DNA of 64,000 nt from Gammaproteobacteria bacterium (GTDB lineage Bacteria > Pseudomonadota > Gammaproteobacteria > JAABTG01): positions 62,001-126,000 of the forward strand of contig JAGNLM010000003.1 in assembly GCA_017999615.1 (NCBI GenBank). The letters run 5' to 3'. The notes under the pieces were generated by a model. That model did no database searches, was not told the origin of the DNA, and was given only the letters and a program-made list of their open reading frames with translations. The position numbers were made by a program, and so were the translations under genes. Positions 51,850 through 60,584 of the stretch are shown in pieces. Numbering within the stretch: position 1 is the first letter of the stretch; each line of letters opens with the position of its first letter.

Positions 51850-53843
51850 AGCAGCACCAGGAGGGTTGCGAGCGACCACGCGAGGTAGGTGCGCACCTGC
51901 CCCGTCTGCAGGCGCACGACGCGGCTCGCCGAGCGCTCCACGAGGCGCGCCACCGGGGCGTAGAGCAGGTCCCAGACCCGGTCTTCCACGTGCAGGAGGT
52001 GGCGCTGGCGCCCCCCCTCGGTCTCGACCCGCTCGTCGATCCGGAACAGCGGGCCGAACACCCGGCGGATGGGTTGGGCGAAGGAGGTGGCCGTGTACTG
52101 CATGTGGGCGTTCGGGGGCGAGAAGCCGCAGTCCCACGCGTCGCAGCGGCGCACTGCGGCCCGGGGCCCGCGGGCGAGGAGCCAGCGCCCGCCCCACCAG
52201 AGCACGGCGAGGGAGAGCAGCACCAGCGGGGCACCGTAGCTCGCGCCCTCGGCCGGCACCGGGGTGAGCCACAGCCAGCTCTGCGTCGAGACCGGGTCGA
52301 GGCCCTGGCCGAGGAGCAGCTGCGAGACCGGGTTCAGCAGGCCCACCACCGTGGTGGGCAGCACCCCCAGGAGCAGGCAGAGCGCGGCGAGCAGCGCCTG
52401 GCCGGCGCGCATGCCGAGGCTCACCTCGCGGGCCCGGCGCACGTGCCGGGAGCGGGCCTGGCCGAGGAAGGCGACCCCGTAGACCTTGACGAAGCAGGCG
52501 GCGGCGAGCGCCCCGGTCACCGCGAGCATGGCCGCGGTGATGGGGAGCAGGCTGCGCAGCACGCCGCTCTTCAGGCTCCAGGCCTGCAGCGCCGCCTGGA
52601 AGGTGAGCCACTCGGAGACGAATCCGTTGAAGGGCGGCAGGGCCGAGATGCTGATGCAGCCCACCAGGAAGAAGAGTCCCGTCCAGGGCATCCGGCGCAG
52701 CAGCCCGCCCATGCGGTCGATGTCGCGCTCGTGGGTCGCGTGCAGCACCGCGCCCGCTCCGAAGAAGAGCAGGCTCTTGAAGAGGGCGTGGTTCAGGGTG
52801 TGATAGAGCGCCGCGATGAGCGCGACGACCCCCGCGACGGTCAGCCCCGCGGAGAGGAAGACGAGCGACAGGCCGAGGCCGATGAAGATGATCCCGATGT
52901 TCTCGACCGAGTGGTAGGCGAGCAGGCGCTTGAGGTCGTGCTGCATCAGGGCGTAGAGCACTCCCATCAGAGCGGAGACGCTGCCCACCAGCAGCACCGT
53001 CACCCCCCAGCCGAGCCGCGCGTCGCCGAGGAGGTCGAAGGTGAAGCGGATGAAGCCGTACACGGCGACCTTCAGCATCACCCCGGACATGAGCGCCGAG
53101 ACGTGGGAGGGGGCGGCGGGGTGCGCCTCGGGCAGCCACGCGTGCAGCGGCACGAGCCCGGCCTTGGTCCCGAAGCCGAGGAAGGCGAGCCCGAAGGCCA
53201 CGCTCGCCCACATCGGCTGCAGCTCCCCGGCGCGCATCGCCTCGAAGGTGAAGCCGTGGCCGAAGGCGGCGAGCACGCCGTAGCCGAGCAGGATGCTGAG
53301 ACCGCCCACGTGGGCCATGAGCAGGTAGAGGAAGGCGGCCCGGCGGTTGGCCGAGTGCTCGTGCTGGAACACCACGAGGAAGTAGGAGCTGACCGACATC
53401 AGCTCCCACGCCACCATGAACAGGAAGGCGTCGTCGGCGAGCACCACCAGCAGCATGCCGGTGAGGAAGAGCCCGGTGAGGCCGCCGAGCAGCCACAGGG
53501 GGTCGCGGCTGTGGGCGAACTCCCGCACGTAGCCGGGCCCGAAGAGCGCGACCGCGACGGTGACGAGCCCGATCAGGACGAGGAAGAAGCCGGACAGGGC
53601 GTCGAGGCGGACCCGCCAGGGCAGCCAGGGCAGGCCGAGGGGCAGCTGAGCGGTGGCCACGGCGCCGTCGCCCGTGAGAGCGCCCATCCCGGCGGCGACC
53701 GCAAGCACGCCCGTGAGGCCGAGGAGCAGGAAGTACAGGCGCCCGACCCGCTCGGCCCAGGCGCAGGTCGAGACGGCGAGCGAGCTCGCCGCGAGCGCGA
53801 CGACGACCGCCCCGAGGGCGAGGACGAGCGTGGGGTCGGTCAC
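51834..53843 (-). CDS. hyfB: HyfB-like antiporter-type membrane subunit
   Basis: 669 residues, about 16 helices. MVAWELMSVSSYFLVVF, GFGTKAGLVPLHAWLPEAHPAAPSHVSALMSG and RLLAYHSVENIGII are typical of NuoL/HyfB. The C-terminal CDAWDCGFSPPNAHMQYTATSFAQPIRRVFG segment is typical of HyfB/HycC. First gene of the operon; the upstream neighbour livF ends 12 bp before it, so transcription may continue from the liv genes. Confidence 0.9.
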   Translation of the reverse strand: MTDPTLVLALGAVVVALAASSLAVSTCAWAERVGRLYFLLLGLTGVLAVAAGMGALTGDGAVATAQLPLGLPWLPWRVRLDALSGFFLVLIGLVTVAVALFGPGYVREFAHSRDPLWLLGGLTGLFLTGMLLVVLADDAFLFMVAWELMSVSSYFLVVFQHEHSANRRAAFLYLLMAHVGGLSILLGYGVLAAFGHGFTFEAMRAGELQPMWASVAFGLAFLGFGTKAGLVPLHAWLPEAHPAAPSHVSALMSGVMLKVAVYGFIRFTFDLLGDARLGWGVTVLLVGSVSALMGVLYALMQHDLKRLLAYHSVENIGIIFIGLGLSLVFLSAGLTVAGVVALIAALYHTLNHALFKSLLFFGAGAVLHATHERDIDRMGGLLRRMPWTGLFFLVGCISISALPPFNGFVSEWLTFQAALQAWSLKSGVLRSLLPITAAMLAVTGALAAACFVKVYGVAFLGQARSRHVRRAREVSLGMRAGQALLAALCLLLGVLPTTVVGLLNPVSQLLLGQGLDPVSTQSWLWLTPVPAEGASYGAPLVLLSLAVLWWGGRWLLARGPRAAVRRCDAWDCGFSPPNAHMQYTATSFAQPIRRVFGPLFRIDERVETEGGRQRHLLHVEDRVWDLLYAPVARLVERSASRVVRLQTGQVRTYLAWSLATLLVLLWIIS

Positions 53844-53855
53844 GGGCGGGGGGGC

Positions 53856-54590
53856 TCAGGCACCGAGGTACGCCTCTCTCACCCGGGGATCGCCCCGGAG
53901 CTCGGGGCCCGTGCCGGTGAGGGTGACGGCGCCGGTCTCGAGGACGTAGGCGCGGGAGGCGATGTGCAGAGCCATGTTCGCATTTTGCTCCACCAGGAGC
54001 ACGGTGACACCGCCGCGATTGATCTCCTCGACCACCCGGAAGATCTCCTGCACCAGCCGCGGCGAGAGACCCATGGACGGCTCGTCGAGGAGCAGCAGGC
54101 GCGCCCGGCTCATCAGCGCCCGGCCCACCGCCAGCATCTGCTGCTCCCCGCCCGAGAGGGTGCCCGCGGCCTGGCGCAGCCGCTCGCGCAGGCGGGGGAA
54201 GGTCCCGAGGACCCGCTCCAGGTCGGCCTCGATCCGGGCCCGGTCGCGCCGCTGCCAGGTGGCGAGGCGCAGGTTCTCGTCGACCGTGAGGTTGCCGAAG
54301 ACCCCGCGCCCCTCGGGGACGTGGGCGATGCCGAGCCCGACGATGCGGTGCGCCGGGACGCGCCGGAGGTCCTGGCCCTCGAAGCGGATGCTCCCCCCGA
54401 AGGGCGCGAGGCCCGAGATCGCCCTGAGCACCGAGGTCTTGCCGGCGCCGTTCGCGCCGACCAGGGTGACGATCTCGCCCGCCCTCACCGTGAAGGACAC
54501 GCCGTGGAGCGCGCGGATGCCGTCGTAGCTCAGGGTGAGGTCGCGGACCTCGAGCTGTGCCTCGCCGGCCGGTGCGAGCGGGGCGCTCAC
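53856..54590 (-). CDS. livF: Branched-chain amino acid-type ABC transporter ATPase LivF
   Basis: 244 residues from a GTG overlapping livG. Walker A GANGAGKTS, signature LSGGEQQMLAVGRAL, Walker B LLLLDEPSMGL, H-loop VEQNANMAL. One of two ATPases of a HAAT importer whose five genes are all here. Confidence 0.93.
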   Translation of the reverse strand: MSAPLAPAGEAQLEVRDLTLSYDGIRALHGVSFTVRAGEIVTLVGANGAGKTSVLRAISGLAPFGGSIRFEGQDLRRVPAHRIVGLGIAHVPEGRGVFGNLTVDENLRLATWQRRDRARIEADLERVLGTFPRLRERLRQAAGTLSGGEQQMLAVGRALMSRARLLLLDEPSMGLSPRLVQEIFRVVEEINRGGVTVLLVEQNANMALHIASRAYVLETGAVTLTGTGPELRGDPRVREAYLGA

Positions 54591-55357
54591 GCGACCGGGG
54601 CCTCGCCGAGATAGGCCTCGAGCACCCGCGGGTCGCTGCGGATGACCTCCGGCGGCCCCTCGGCCAGGGTCTCGCCGAAGTCGAGGACCTGGATGCGCTC
54701 GCAGATCCCCATCACCAGCTTCATCTGGTGCTCGATGAGCAGGATGGTCAGCCGGAACTCGCGCCGCACCCACTGGATGAACTCCATCAGCTGGTCGATC
54801 TCGTTCGGGTTCATGCCGGCCGCCGGCTCGTCGAGCAGGAGGAGCTCCGGGCCGATGGCGAGGGCGCGCGCGATCTCGAGCCGGCGCTGCATGCCGTAGG
54901 GCAGGTTCTTCGCGGTCTCCCCGGCGAGGCGCTCGAGCTTGAAGATCGAGAGCAGGCGGCGGGAATCGTCCACGATGCGGCGCTCCTCGCGGCGGTAGCG
55001 CCCCAGGTGCAGCAGCGCCTCGACGGGCGTGTAGCGCGCCTGGGCGTAGTGGGCGATGCGCACGTTGTCGAGGACCGAGAGGTCGCGGAACAGGCGGATG
55101 TTCTGGAACGTCCGCCCGATGCGCAGGGCCGTGATCTGGTGCGGGGTCTTGCCCACGAGCTCCGTGCCCTTGAAGCGGATGCTGCCCGAGCTCGCGCGGT
55201 ACACCCCCGTGATCAGGTTGAAGACCGTCGTCTTGCCCGCGCCGTTGGGGCCGATGAGCCCCATGAGCTCGCCTTGCTCGAGCGTGAGGTTGAAGCCGGC
55301 GAGGGCGCACAGCCCGCCGAAGTAGTGCCGCACGTCAGTCGCGCTGAGCAGCGCCAT
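54587..55357 (-). CDS. livG: ABC transporter ATPase LivG
   Basis: 256 residues. Walker A GPNGAGKTT, a long LivG-type helical insertion, LPYGMQRRLEIARAL signature, Walker B LLLLDEPAAGMNPNE. Overlaps livM by 23 bp and livF by 4 bp. Confidence 0.94.
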   Translation of the reverse strand: MALLSATDVRHYFGGLCALAGFNLTLEQGELMGLIGPNGAGKTTVFNLITGVYRASSGSIRFKGTELVGKTPHQITALRIGRTFQNIRLFRDLSVLDNVRIAHYAQARYTPVEALLHLGRYRREERRIVDDSRRLLSIFKLERLAGETAKNLPYGMQRRLEIARALAIGPELLLLDEPAAGMNPNEIDQLMEFIQWVRREFRLTILLIEHQMKLVMGICERIQVLDFGETLAEGPPEVIRSDPRVLEAYLGEAPVA

Positions 55358-56441
55358 CGCGGCGGCCTCCCTGGGGGTCGGCGCGGCGGTGGGCCTCGCG
55401 GTCGAGGCGGGGGATGAATCCCCGGTACTCGCGCAGGCCCATGATCCCGCGCGGCCAGTAGAGCATCACCAGTACCAGGGCGAGCGGCATGATGACCATG
55501 CGCCACACGCCCAGGTGGCGGATGAAGTGCTCGTTCAGCGGGTCGAAGACCACCGCCGGCAGCCAGGAGAGCAGCGCCGCCACCGTGGACGGGCGCAGGA
55601 TCTCCAGGAGCACGGTGTAGAGCGTCGCCCCGAGGATCGACCCGCCGATGGAGGCGATGCCCCCGAGATACACCATGATCAGGATGTCAGTGGTCTTGAT
55701 CACGTCGAACACGCGCGGGCTGATGAACTGCAGCAGGTGCGCGAAGAGCGCGCCCGCCACACCGGCGCCGAACGAGGACAGCGTGAAGGCGAGGAACTTC
55801 ACCCGGCGGGTGTGCACGCTCATCAGTTCGCTCGCGATCTCGTCCTCGCGCACCGCGAGCACGCCGCGCCCGTAGCGCGAATAGACGAAATTGCGCACGA
55901 GCCACACGACGGCGACGGCCCAGAAGAACACCCAGGGCAGGGTGGTCAGCTTGCCGATGCCGGGGATCCCGCGTGGCCCGCCCACGGCGTCGATGTTCTC
56001 GATGACCGACTTCACGATCATCAGGAAGGCGAGGGTGATGATCGCGAGGTAGTCCCCCCGCACCTTGAACGAGGGGACGGCCACCACGAGCCCGAGGAGC
56101 GCGGCGGCGAGCCCGCCGGCCAGCACCGCGACCGGGAAGAGCGCGGGAGACTCCGCGACCGGCAGCACCTTCATGGTGAGGAGTGCCGCGGTGTACGCCC
56201 CCACCGCCATGAACCCGGCGTGGGCGAGGGAGAACTCGCCCATGAAGCCGTTCACCAGGTTCAGGCTGACGGCGAGGATGATGTTGATCCCCACGTACAT
56301 CAGGACCATCTGGACGTACTTGTTCAGCAGTCCGTACTCGGGGATTGCGAAGGAGAGCACGAGGCCGGCGGCGAGCAGCACGGGCAGCAGCCAGCGTTGC
56401 TCGAGCAGCCAGTCCCAGCGCCGGCGCAGCGGGTGGCTCAT
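55335..56441 (-). CDS. livM: ABC transporter permease LivM
   Basis: 368 residues, nine to ten helices, NLVNGFMGEFSLAHAGFMAVGAY and the EAA-like loop RHRVVREDEIASELMS-like region (VLAVREDEIASELMSVHTRRVKFLAFTLS). C-terminal cytosolic tail EYRGFIPRLDREAH. Coupled to livH by 4-bp overlap. Confidence 0.92.
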   Translation of the reverse strand: MSHPLRRRWDWLLEQRWLLPVLLAAGLVLSFAIPEYGLLNKYVQMVLMYVGINIILAVSLNLVNGFMGEFSLAHAGFMAVGAYTAALLTMKVLPVAESPALFPVAVLAGGLAAALLGLVVAVPSFKVRGDYLAIITLAFLMIVKSVIENIDAVGGPRGIPGIGKLTTLPWVFFWAVAVVWLVRNFVYSRYGRGVLAVREDEIASELMSVHTRRVKFLAFTLSSFGAGVAGALFAHLLQFISPRVFDVIKTTDILIMVYLGGIASIGGSILGATLYTVLLEILRPSTVAALLSWLPAVVFDPLNEHFIRHLGVWRMVIMPLALVLVMLYWPRGIMGLREYRGFIPRLDREAHRRADPQGGRRDGAAQRD

Positions 56442-57325
56442 ACCTTCTGGGTGCGCGGCTGGCCGAGGATCCCGTACGGGCGCACGAGGATCAGGAGCAG
56501 CAGGAGCGTGAACGCGACGAAGTCACGGTAGGTGGACGGGAAGAAGGCAGTCACCATGATCTCCACCCCGCCCAGCAGGAACGCGCCGATCATCGCCCCC
56601 CGGATGTTGCCGATGCCGCCGACCACGGCGGAGATGAAGGCCTTCCAGCCCACCATGATCCCCATGTACGGGTCGATCACCGGGTAGGCGAGGGCGTACA
56701 TGGTGCCCGCCGCGCCCGCGAGCCCGGCGCCGATGGCGAAGGTGATGGAGATGATCGTGTTGACCGGAACGCCCATCAGCGGGACGAAGGTCCGGTCCCA
56801 GGAGATCGCCCTCATCGCCATGCCGACCGGGGTGCGGTGCACCACGTGATCGAGGACCAGCATCAGCCCGAGGGAGAGGAAGATGATGATGACCTGCAGC
56901 GAGGAGAGCGACACGCCCCCCAGGTCCCAGGTCACGTTGTCCAGGAGTGCGGGCACGTTCTTCGGGTAGGGCGCGAGAGCGAGCGTGAAGTTCTCCAGGA
57001 ACAGCCCCACCCCGAGCGCGGTGATGACCGCGGAGACGCGTGGCGCGTGGCGCAGCGGCTTGTAGGCGAGGCGCTCGATCAGCACCCCGAGGAGCGCGGT
57101 GCCGAGGATGGTGAGCAGGAGCGTCGGAACGAAGGGCAGCCCCAGGTACACCGCGGACAGGAAGCAGAAGAAGGCCCCCACCATGAACACGTCGCCGTGG
57201 GCGAAGTTGATCATGGTGAGGATCCCGTAGACCAGGGTGTAGCCGAGCGCGATCAGGGCATAGATGCTGCCGAGCTGCAGGGCGTTCAGGACCTGCTGCA
57301 GCCAGTAGACGAGGGCCTCGCTCAC
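56438..57325 (-). CDS. livH: ABC transporter permease LivH
   Basis: 295 residues, eight helices, LQLGSIYALIALGYTLVYGILTMINFAHGDVFMVGAF is the family signature. MAMRAISWDRTFVPLMGVPVN is the ATPase-contact loop. Overlaps livK by 4 bp. Confidence 0.93.
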   Translation of the reverse strand: MSEALVYWLQQVLNALQLGSIYALIALGYTLVYGILTMINFAHGDVFMVGAFFCFLSAVYLGLPFVPTLLLTILGTALLGVLIERLAYKPLRHAPRVSAVITALGVGLFLENFTLALAPYPKNVPALLDNVTWDLGGVSLSSLQVIIIFLSLGLMLVLDHVVHRTPVGMAMRAISWDRTFVPLMGVPVNTIISITFAIGAGLAGAAGTMYALAYPVIDPYMGIMVGWKAFISAVVGGIGNIRGAMIGAFLLGGVEIMVTAFFPSTYRDFVAFTLLLLLILVRPYGILGQPRTQKV

Positions 57326-58479
57326 GGGCTCGCGTTCGTGAAGTAGTGGAAGCGGCCCTCCCGGATCTGCAGGATGACGGCGCTCTTGACGGGGTCGCGC
57401 GAGTCGGCGCGGAACTGCAGGTCGCCGGTGACGCCGCGGTACTCCGCCAGCGTGGAGAGCGCGGCGCGCACCGCATCGCGGTCGGCCTTGCCTGCGGTGC
57501 GGATCGCGCCGAAGAGCAGGCCGAAGGCGTCGTAGGTGAGCGCGGCCACGTCGTCCGGCTTCGCGCCGTAGGTCGCCTCGTAGTCCTGCAGGAACTTCTT
57601 CGCCGCCGGCGCGGCGTTGTCCGCCGAGTAGTGCGTGCTGAAGAAGTAGCCGTTCATGTCCGCGCCACCGAGCTTCAGCAGCTCGTCACTGCCCCAGGAG
57701 TCGCTGCCGATGAAGGGCACGTCGATCCCGAGGCGCTTGGCCTGCTGCACCTGCAGCGGGACCTCGCTGTAGTAGTTCGGGAGGAAGACGACCTGCGGCC
57801 TGGCGTCCTTGATCTTGGTGAGCTGCGCGGAGAAGTCCTTGTCGCCGGTGGTGTAGGTCTCGTACGCGACAACCTTGCCCCCGAGGCGCTCGAAGCTCTC
57901 CCGGAAGACCTCGGCGATGCCCTTGTTGTAGTCGGAGGCGACATCGTAGAGCAGCGCCGCGCGCTCGGCCTTCAGGTTCTCGAGGGCGAACCGGGCGAGC
58001 ACGCCACCCTGGAACGGGTCGACGAAGCAGGCGCGGAACACGTACTTCTTCGGCTTGCCGGTGACCCCGTCCACCGTCGTCTTGGGGTTGGTGGACCAGG
58101 GCGTGACCAGCACCGTGCCCGCGCTCTCGGCCACCTCGGCGGCCGGGATGGCGTAGCGGCTGGCGTTGGGGCCGACGATCGCGAGCACCTCGTCCTGGGT
58201 GATGAGCTTCTGGGCGGCGACCGCGGACTGGTCCGCCTTGCCGGCGTTGTCCTCCACCACCAGCTTGAGCTTGACCCGCTCGGCGCCGATCTCCAGGCCA
58301 CCGGCGGCGTTGACCTCCTCGACGGCCATCTGGGCGGCGTTGCGGCAGGAGGTGCCCACCGCGGGCATGTCGCCGGTCAGCTCGGCGATGACCCCCAGCT
58401 TGAGCGAGCGGTCGGTGTCGCAGGACGCCGTGCCGAGGGCGGCCAGCAGGGCGAGCAGCAGCGAAAAGGTCCTGGTCAT
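57322..58479 (-). CDS. livK: Substrate-binding protein LivK-type (lipoprotein)
   Basis: 385 residues from ATG 58479, which has GAGGAGAG upstream; the ATG at 58500 has none. Signal FSLLLALLAALGTASC fits a lipoprotein with Cys near residue 20. Mature Peripla_BP_6 fold: LKLGVIAELTGDMPAVG, VGPNASRYAIPAAEVAE, PNYYSEVPLQVQQAKRLG, and ALTYDAFGLLFGAI. Binds branched-chain amino acids or other small amides or acids; specificity not readable from sequence. Confidence 0.92.
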   Translation of the reverse strand: MTRTFSLLLALLAALGTASCDTDRSLKLGVIAELTGDMPAVGTSCRNAAQMAVEEVNAAGGLEIGAERVKLKLVVEDNAGKADQSAVAAQKLITQDEVLAIVGPNASRYAIPAAEVAESAGTVLVTPWSTNPKTTVDGVTGKPKKYVFRACFVDPFQGGVLARFALENLKAERAALLYDVASDYNKGIAEVFRESFERLGGKVVAYETYTTGDKDFSAQLTKIKDARPQVVFLPNYYSEVPLQVQQAKRLGIDVPFIGSDSWGSDELLKLGGADMNGYFFSTHYSADNAAPAAKKFLQDYEATYGAKPDDVAALTYDAFGLLFGAIRTAGKADRDAVRAALSTLAEYRGVTGDLQFRADSRDPVKSAVILQIREGRFHYFTNASP

Positions 58480-58503
58480 CGGGTCGGCTCTCCTCGACAT
58501 CGC

Positions 58504-58531
58504 TGGGGTTTCAACATTGGGGTTTCAACAT
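58504..58531. repeat. 14-bp direct repeat, two copies
   Basis: TGGGGTTTCAACAT at 58504-58517 and 58518-58531. The second copy contains the stop codon of the upstream gene. It lies in the leader region of livK and could be a regulator half-site or duplication. Confidence 0.85.
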
Positions 58532-59043
58532 TGCCCGGGCTTCGGGTGGCGCGCCTTCACCTCCGCGATGCGCACGTCGATGGCGGCGAGCTCGCTCGCG
58601 TCGCCCTGGCGCTCCTTGTAGAGCGCGTCGAGCTGGTCGCCGATGGAAGGGTACTCCGCTTCGCGCGCCTCGCGGTACGCCTCCGTGCGCTGCTCCTGGC
58701 GGTAGTCGGCCATCGCCTGGTCCAGCTCCTCGGCGGTTGGTACCGGGGTCGGCAGCAGCCACTCGGCGATGGCGAACCCCTTGCCTTCCTTCTTCACCAG
58801 GAAGTCGAGGCCGACCCGGGCGTTCGGGTACAGGCGGTGAATCGCGCCGCAGAACTCGCGGTGGGCGCGGCTCACCGCGAGCGAGCGGGCAGCCCCGGGC
58901 TCTCCCTCCGTCCCGGCGGGCTCCGGGGTCTCGCCGGGCGCAGGGTGGTGGGGGCGCGCGGCCATGGCGGTCACCACGACCAGCAGGAAGCCAAGCAGCA
59001 CGACGATGCTGACGGCGCTCAGGGTGAAGGCGTCAAAGGACAT
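58525..59043 (-). CDS. Membrane-anchored protein with phage-tail-like C-terminal domain
   Basis: 172 residues from ATG 59043. One N-terminal membrane helix (LSAVSIVVLLGFLLVVVTAMA) and a Pro/Glu linker. The middle domain (CGAIHRLYPNARVGLDFLVKKEGKGFAIAEWLLP) is followed by a C-terminus (YREAREAEYPSIGDQLDALYKER, IAEVKARHPKP). That C-terminal pattern occurs in small phage tail or XkdW-like proteins. Function unknown. Upstream ATG at 59136 would disrupt the membrane-start layout. Confidence 0.6.
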   Translation of the reverse strand: MSFDAFTLSAVSIVVLLGFLLVVVTAMAARPHHPAPGETPEPAGTEGEPGAARSLAVSRAHREFCGAIHRLYPNARVGLDFLVKKEGKGFAIAEWLLPTPVPTAEELDQAMADYRQEQRTEAYREAREAEYPSIGDQLDALYKERQGDASELAAIDVRIAEVKARHPKPGQC

Positions 59044-59146
59044 GGGGAGGCCCTCCTCGGCTTCGTCCGGGCCCTTCCGGTCGTTGCCGGGAGGCGCGGA
59101 CGCGCAAGCTTTGCCGACGGCGGGGCGAGCCGTCAATGAGCGCTTG

Positions 59147-59566
59147 CTAGAAGCTCACCAGGACGATGGCGACCAGCGCCAGCGCGATGCCGACGCCCTG
59201 GCGCAGGGTCAGGGGCTCGTGCAGGTAGAGAGTGGCGAGCGCGATGCTCAGCACGGGGTAGAGGGCGGTGACGGTGGCGATCACCCCAACCGGGCCGCGG
59301 GTCACGGCGTAGAGGTAGGCGAGGGCCCCCCCGACCCCGAGCATGCCCGTCACCAGCGCGAGGCCCACCCCCCGGGGGTCCGTGGCCGGCCGGAAGCCGA
59401 GCACCGCGAGGACCACCAGGGCGACGGCGAGGCCGCCCAGGGCGTGATAGACCACGGCGCTGGCGGCGTCGACGTAGCGGGTCGTGAGCTTCGGCAGGAA
59501 CGCGTAGACCCCCCAGAGGAGGAACGCGAGCGCGGCGGGCACCACCCAGGGAGGCATCGGTCCCAC
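59147..59566 (-). CDS. EamA-type single-domain membrane transporter
   Basis: 139 residues, five hydrophobic helices. WVVPAALAFLLWGVYAFLPK, and the tail VTALYPVLSIALATLYLHEPLTLRQGVGIALALVAIVLV, match one half of DMT/EamA carriers. Probably works as a dimer, as in other half-size EamA proteins. Start is 3 bp after the stop of the next gene. Confidence 0.8.
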   Translation of the reverse strand: MGPMPPWVVPAALAFLLWGVYAFLPKLTTRYVDAASAVVYHALGGLAVALVVLAVLGFRPATDPRGVGLALVTGMLGVGGALAYLYAVTRGPVGVIATVTALYPVLSIALATLYLHEPLTLRQGVGIALALVAIVLVSF

Positions 59567-59569
59567 CCG

Positions 59570-59884
59570 TCATCCGTCCTTCGGGGGGATCCCGAAGAGG
59601 CGCTCGAGGGCCGCGCGGGCAGCGGCGGCCTCGTCCGCGGCGGCCGCGCCGGCGCTGCGCCGGGCCTGGAACCAGTCGCAGAAGTTCGCCCGATCCTTCT
59701 CCTTCACCTCTCCGGCCACCGGCTCCCGGCAGGCCCGGGAGACGCGCGGGTCGTAGTGCCGGCACATGCGGCAGACGTGCAGGTCGGCGCGGCAGGCCGG
59801 GCACTCGTCGCGCCGGCCGAAGGGCCGGGGCAGGTCCTCCAGGCTAGCGCCGCACTTCCAGCAGGCCCAGGTCTCGGGTGTCAC
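59570..59884 (-). CDS. Small zinc-ribbon-like protein
   Basis: 104 residues with paired cysteines: WACWKCG, ECPACRADLHVCRMC, SRACREP, ANFCDWF. Two CxxC pairs at the N-terminus suggest a zinc ribbon; the rest is conserved-looking with an acidic/Ala tail. Seen in proteobacteria without known function. Probably co-transcribed with the EamA gene. Confidence 0.7.
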   Translation of the reverse strand: MTPETWACWKCGASLEDLPRPFGRRDECPACRADLHVCRMCRHYDPRVSRACREPVAGEVKEKDRANFCDWFQARRSAGAAAADEAAAARAALERLFGIPPKDG

Positions 59885-59975
59885 GCGTGCGCACCTCCCA
59901 GGGGGATCCTACCAGGGCCAGGGGGCCTGCGCCGGTGTGCCGGCGGTCCCGGGCGACCCCGGGATGTCGGGGAGG

Positions 59976-60584
59976 CTAACCGGCCGCGGGGGTGACCGGG
60001 GCGACGGCGAAGATGACCGCGCTCCAGAGCGAGTGGGAGACGATGAGGGCGGTCACGTCCTGGCGCCAGAGGTACTGCGCGCCCCACCAGGCGCCCGCCA
60101 CCAGGGCGGCCAGGATCAGCATCAGGTTGCCGGAGAAGGCGTGGACCCCGCCGTAGACGAGGGTTGCGGCCACGTAGCCCCCCAGCGGGCCGAGCCGCCC
60201 CATCAGGCGTTTCTGCAGGAAGCCGCGCCAGAAGATCTCCTCGGCCGGTCCGGTCACGACGAGGAGCAGGAAAAACACCGCGACCCGCGAGGCCCCCACG
60301 CCGAGGTCGTAGATCCCGCCCACCTGGGAGCCGGCCCCGGGGACGACGTAGGGGGCGAGCGCGTTGCCGAGGTAGAACACGGCGTAGAGCAGCGCCGCGG
60401 AGACCACCCCGAGGGCGACGGACGCGGCAGAGAAGCGCAGGCGCGGGCGCTCGAAGGCGAGCGCGTACAGGGCGACTGTGGTCGCGGTCAGCCCGAGCTT
60501 GACCCAGAAGCTGCCCCAGGCCAGACCGAAGATGAACGCCCAGCCGACGAGGGCGAGCGCGACGGCGCCGGCGATCACGCCCAT
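59976..60584 (-). CDS. CPBP family intramembrane metalloprotease
   Basis: 202 residues, about seven helices. Motif 1 EEIFWRGFLQ has Glu115, Glu116 and Arg120; motif 2 VYGGVHAFSGN; motif 3 VSHSLWSAVIF. These are the Abi/CPBP (Rce1-like) metal-binding residues. Start overlaps the prenyltransferase gene by 10 bp. The frequent pairing with prenyl chemistry may be only positional. Confidence 0.88.
   Translation of the reverse strand: MGVIAGAVALALVGWAFIFGLAWGSFWVKLGLTATTVALYALAFERPRLRFSAASVALGVVSAALLYAVFYLGNALAPYVVPGAGSQVGGIYDLGVGASRVAVFFLLLVVTGPAEEIFWRGFLQKRLMGRLGPLGGYVAATLVYGGVHAFSGNLMLILAALVAGAWWGAQYLWRQDVTALIVSHSLWSAVIFAVAPVTPAAG

Noticed and set aside
46566-53843. Functional group 4 NiFe hydrogenase / formate hydrogenlyase
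   Set aside because: Both nickel-binding CxxC motifs of HyfG are absent and no formate dehydrogenase or hyp genes are present.
51990-54614. 874-codon + strand open frame over hyfB and livF
   Set aside because: Composition (Glu/Gln/Gly/His repeats) is the mirror of high-GC membrane genes; real genes on the - strand carry family motifs.
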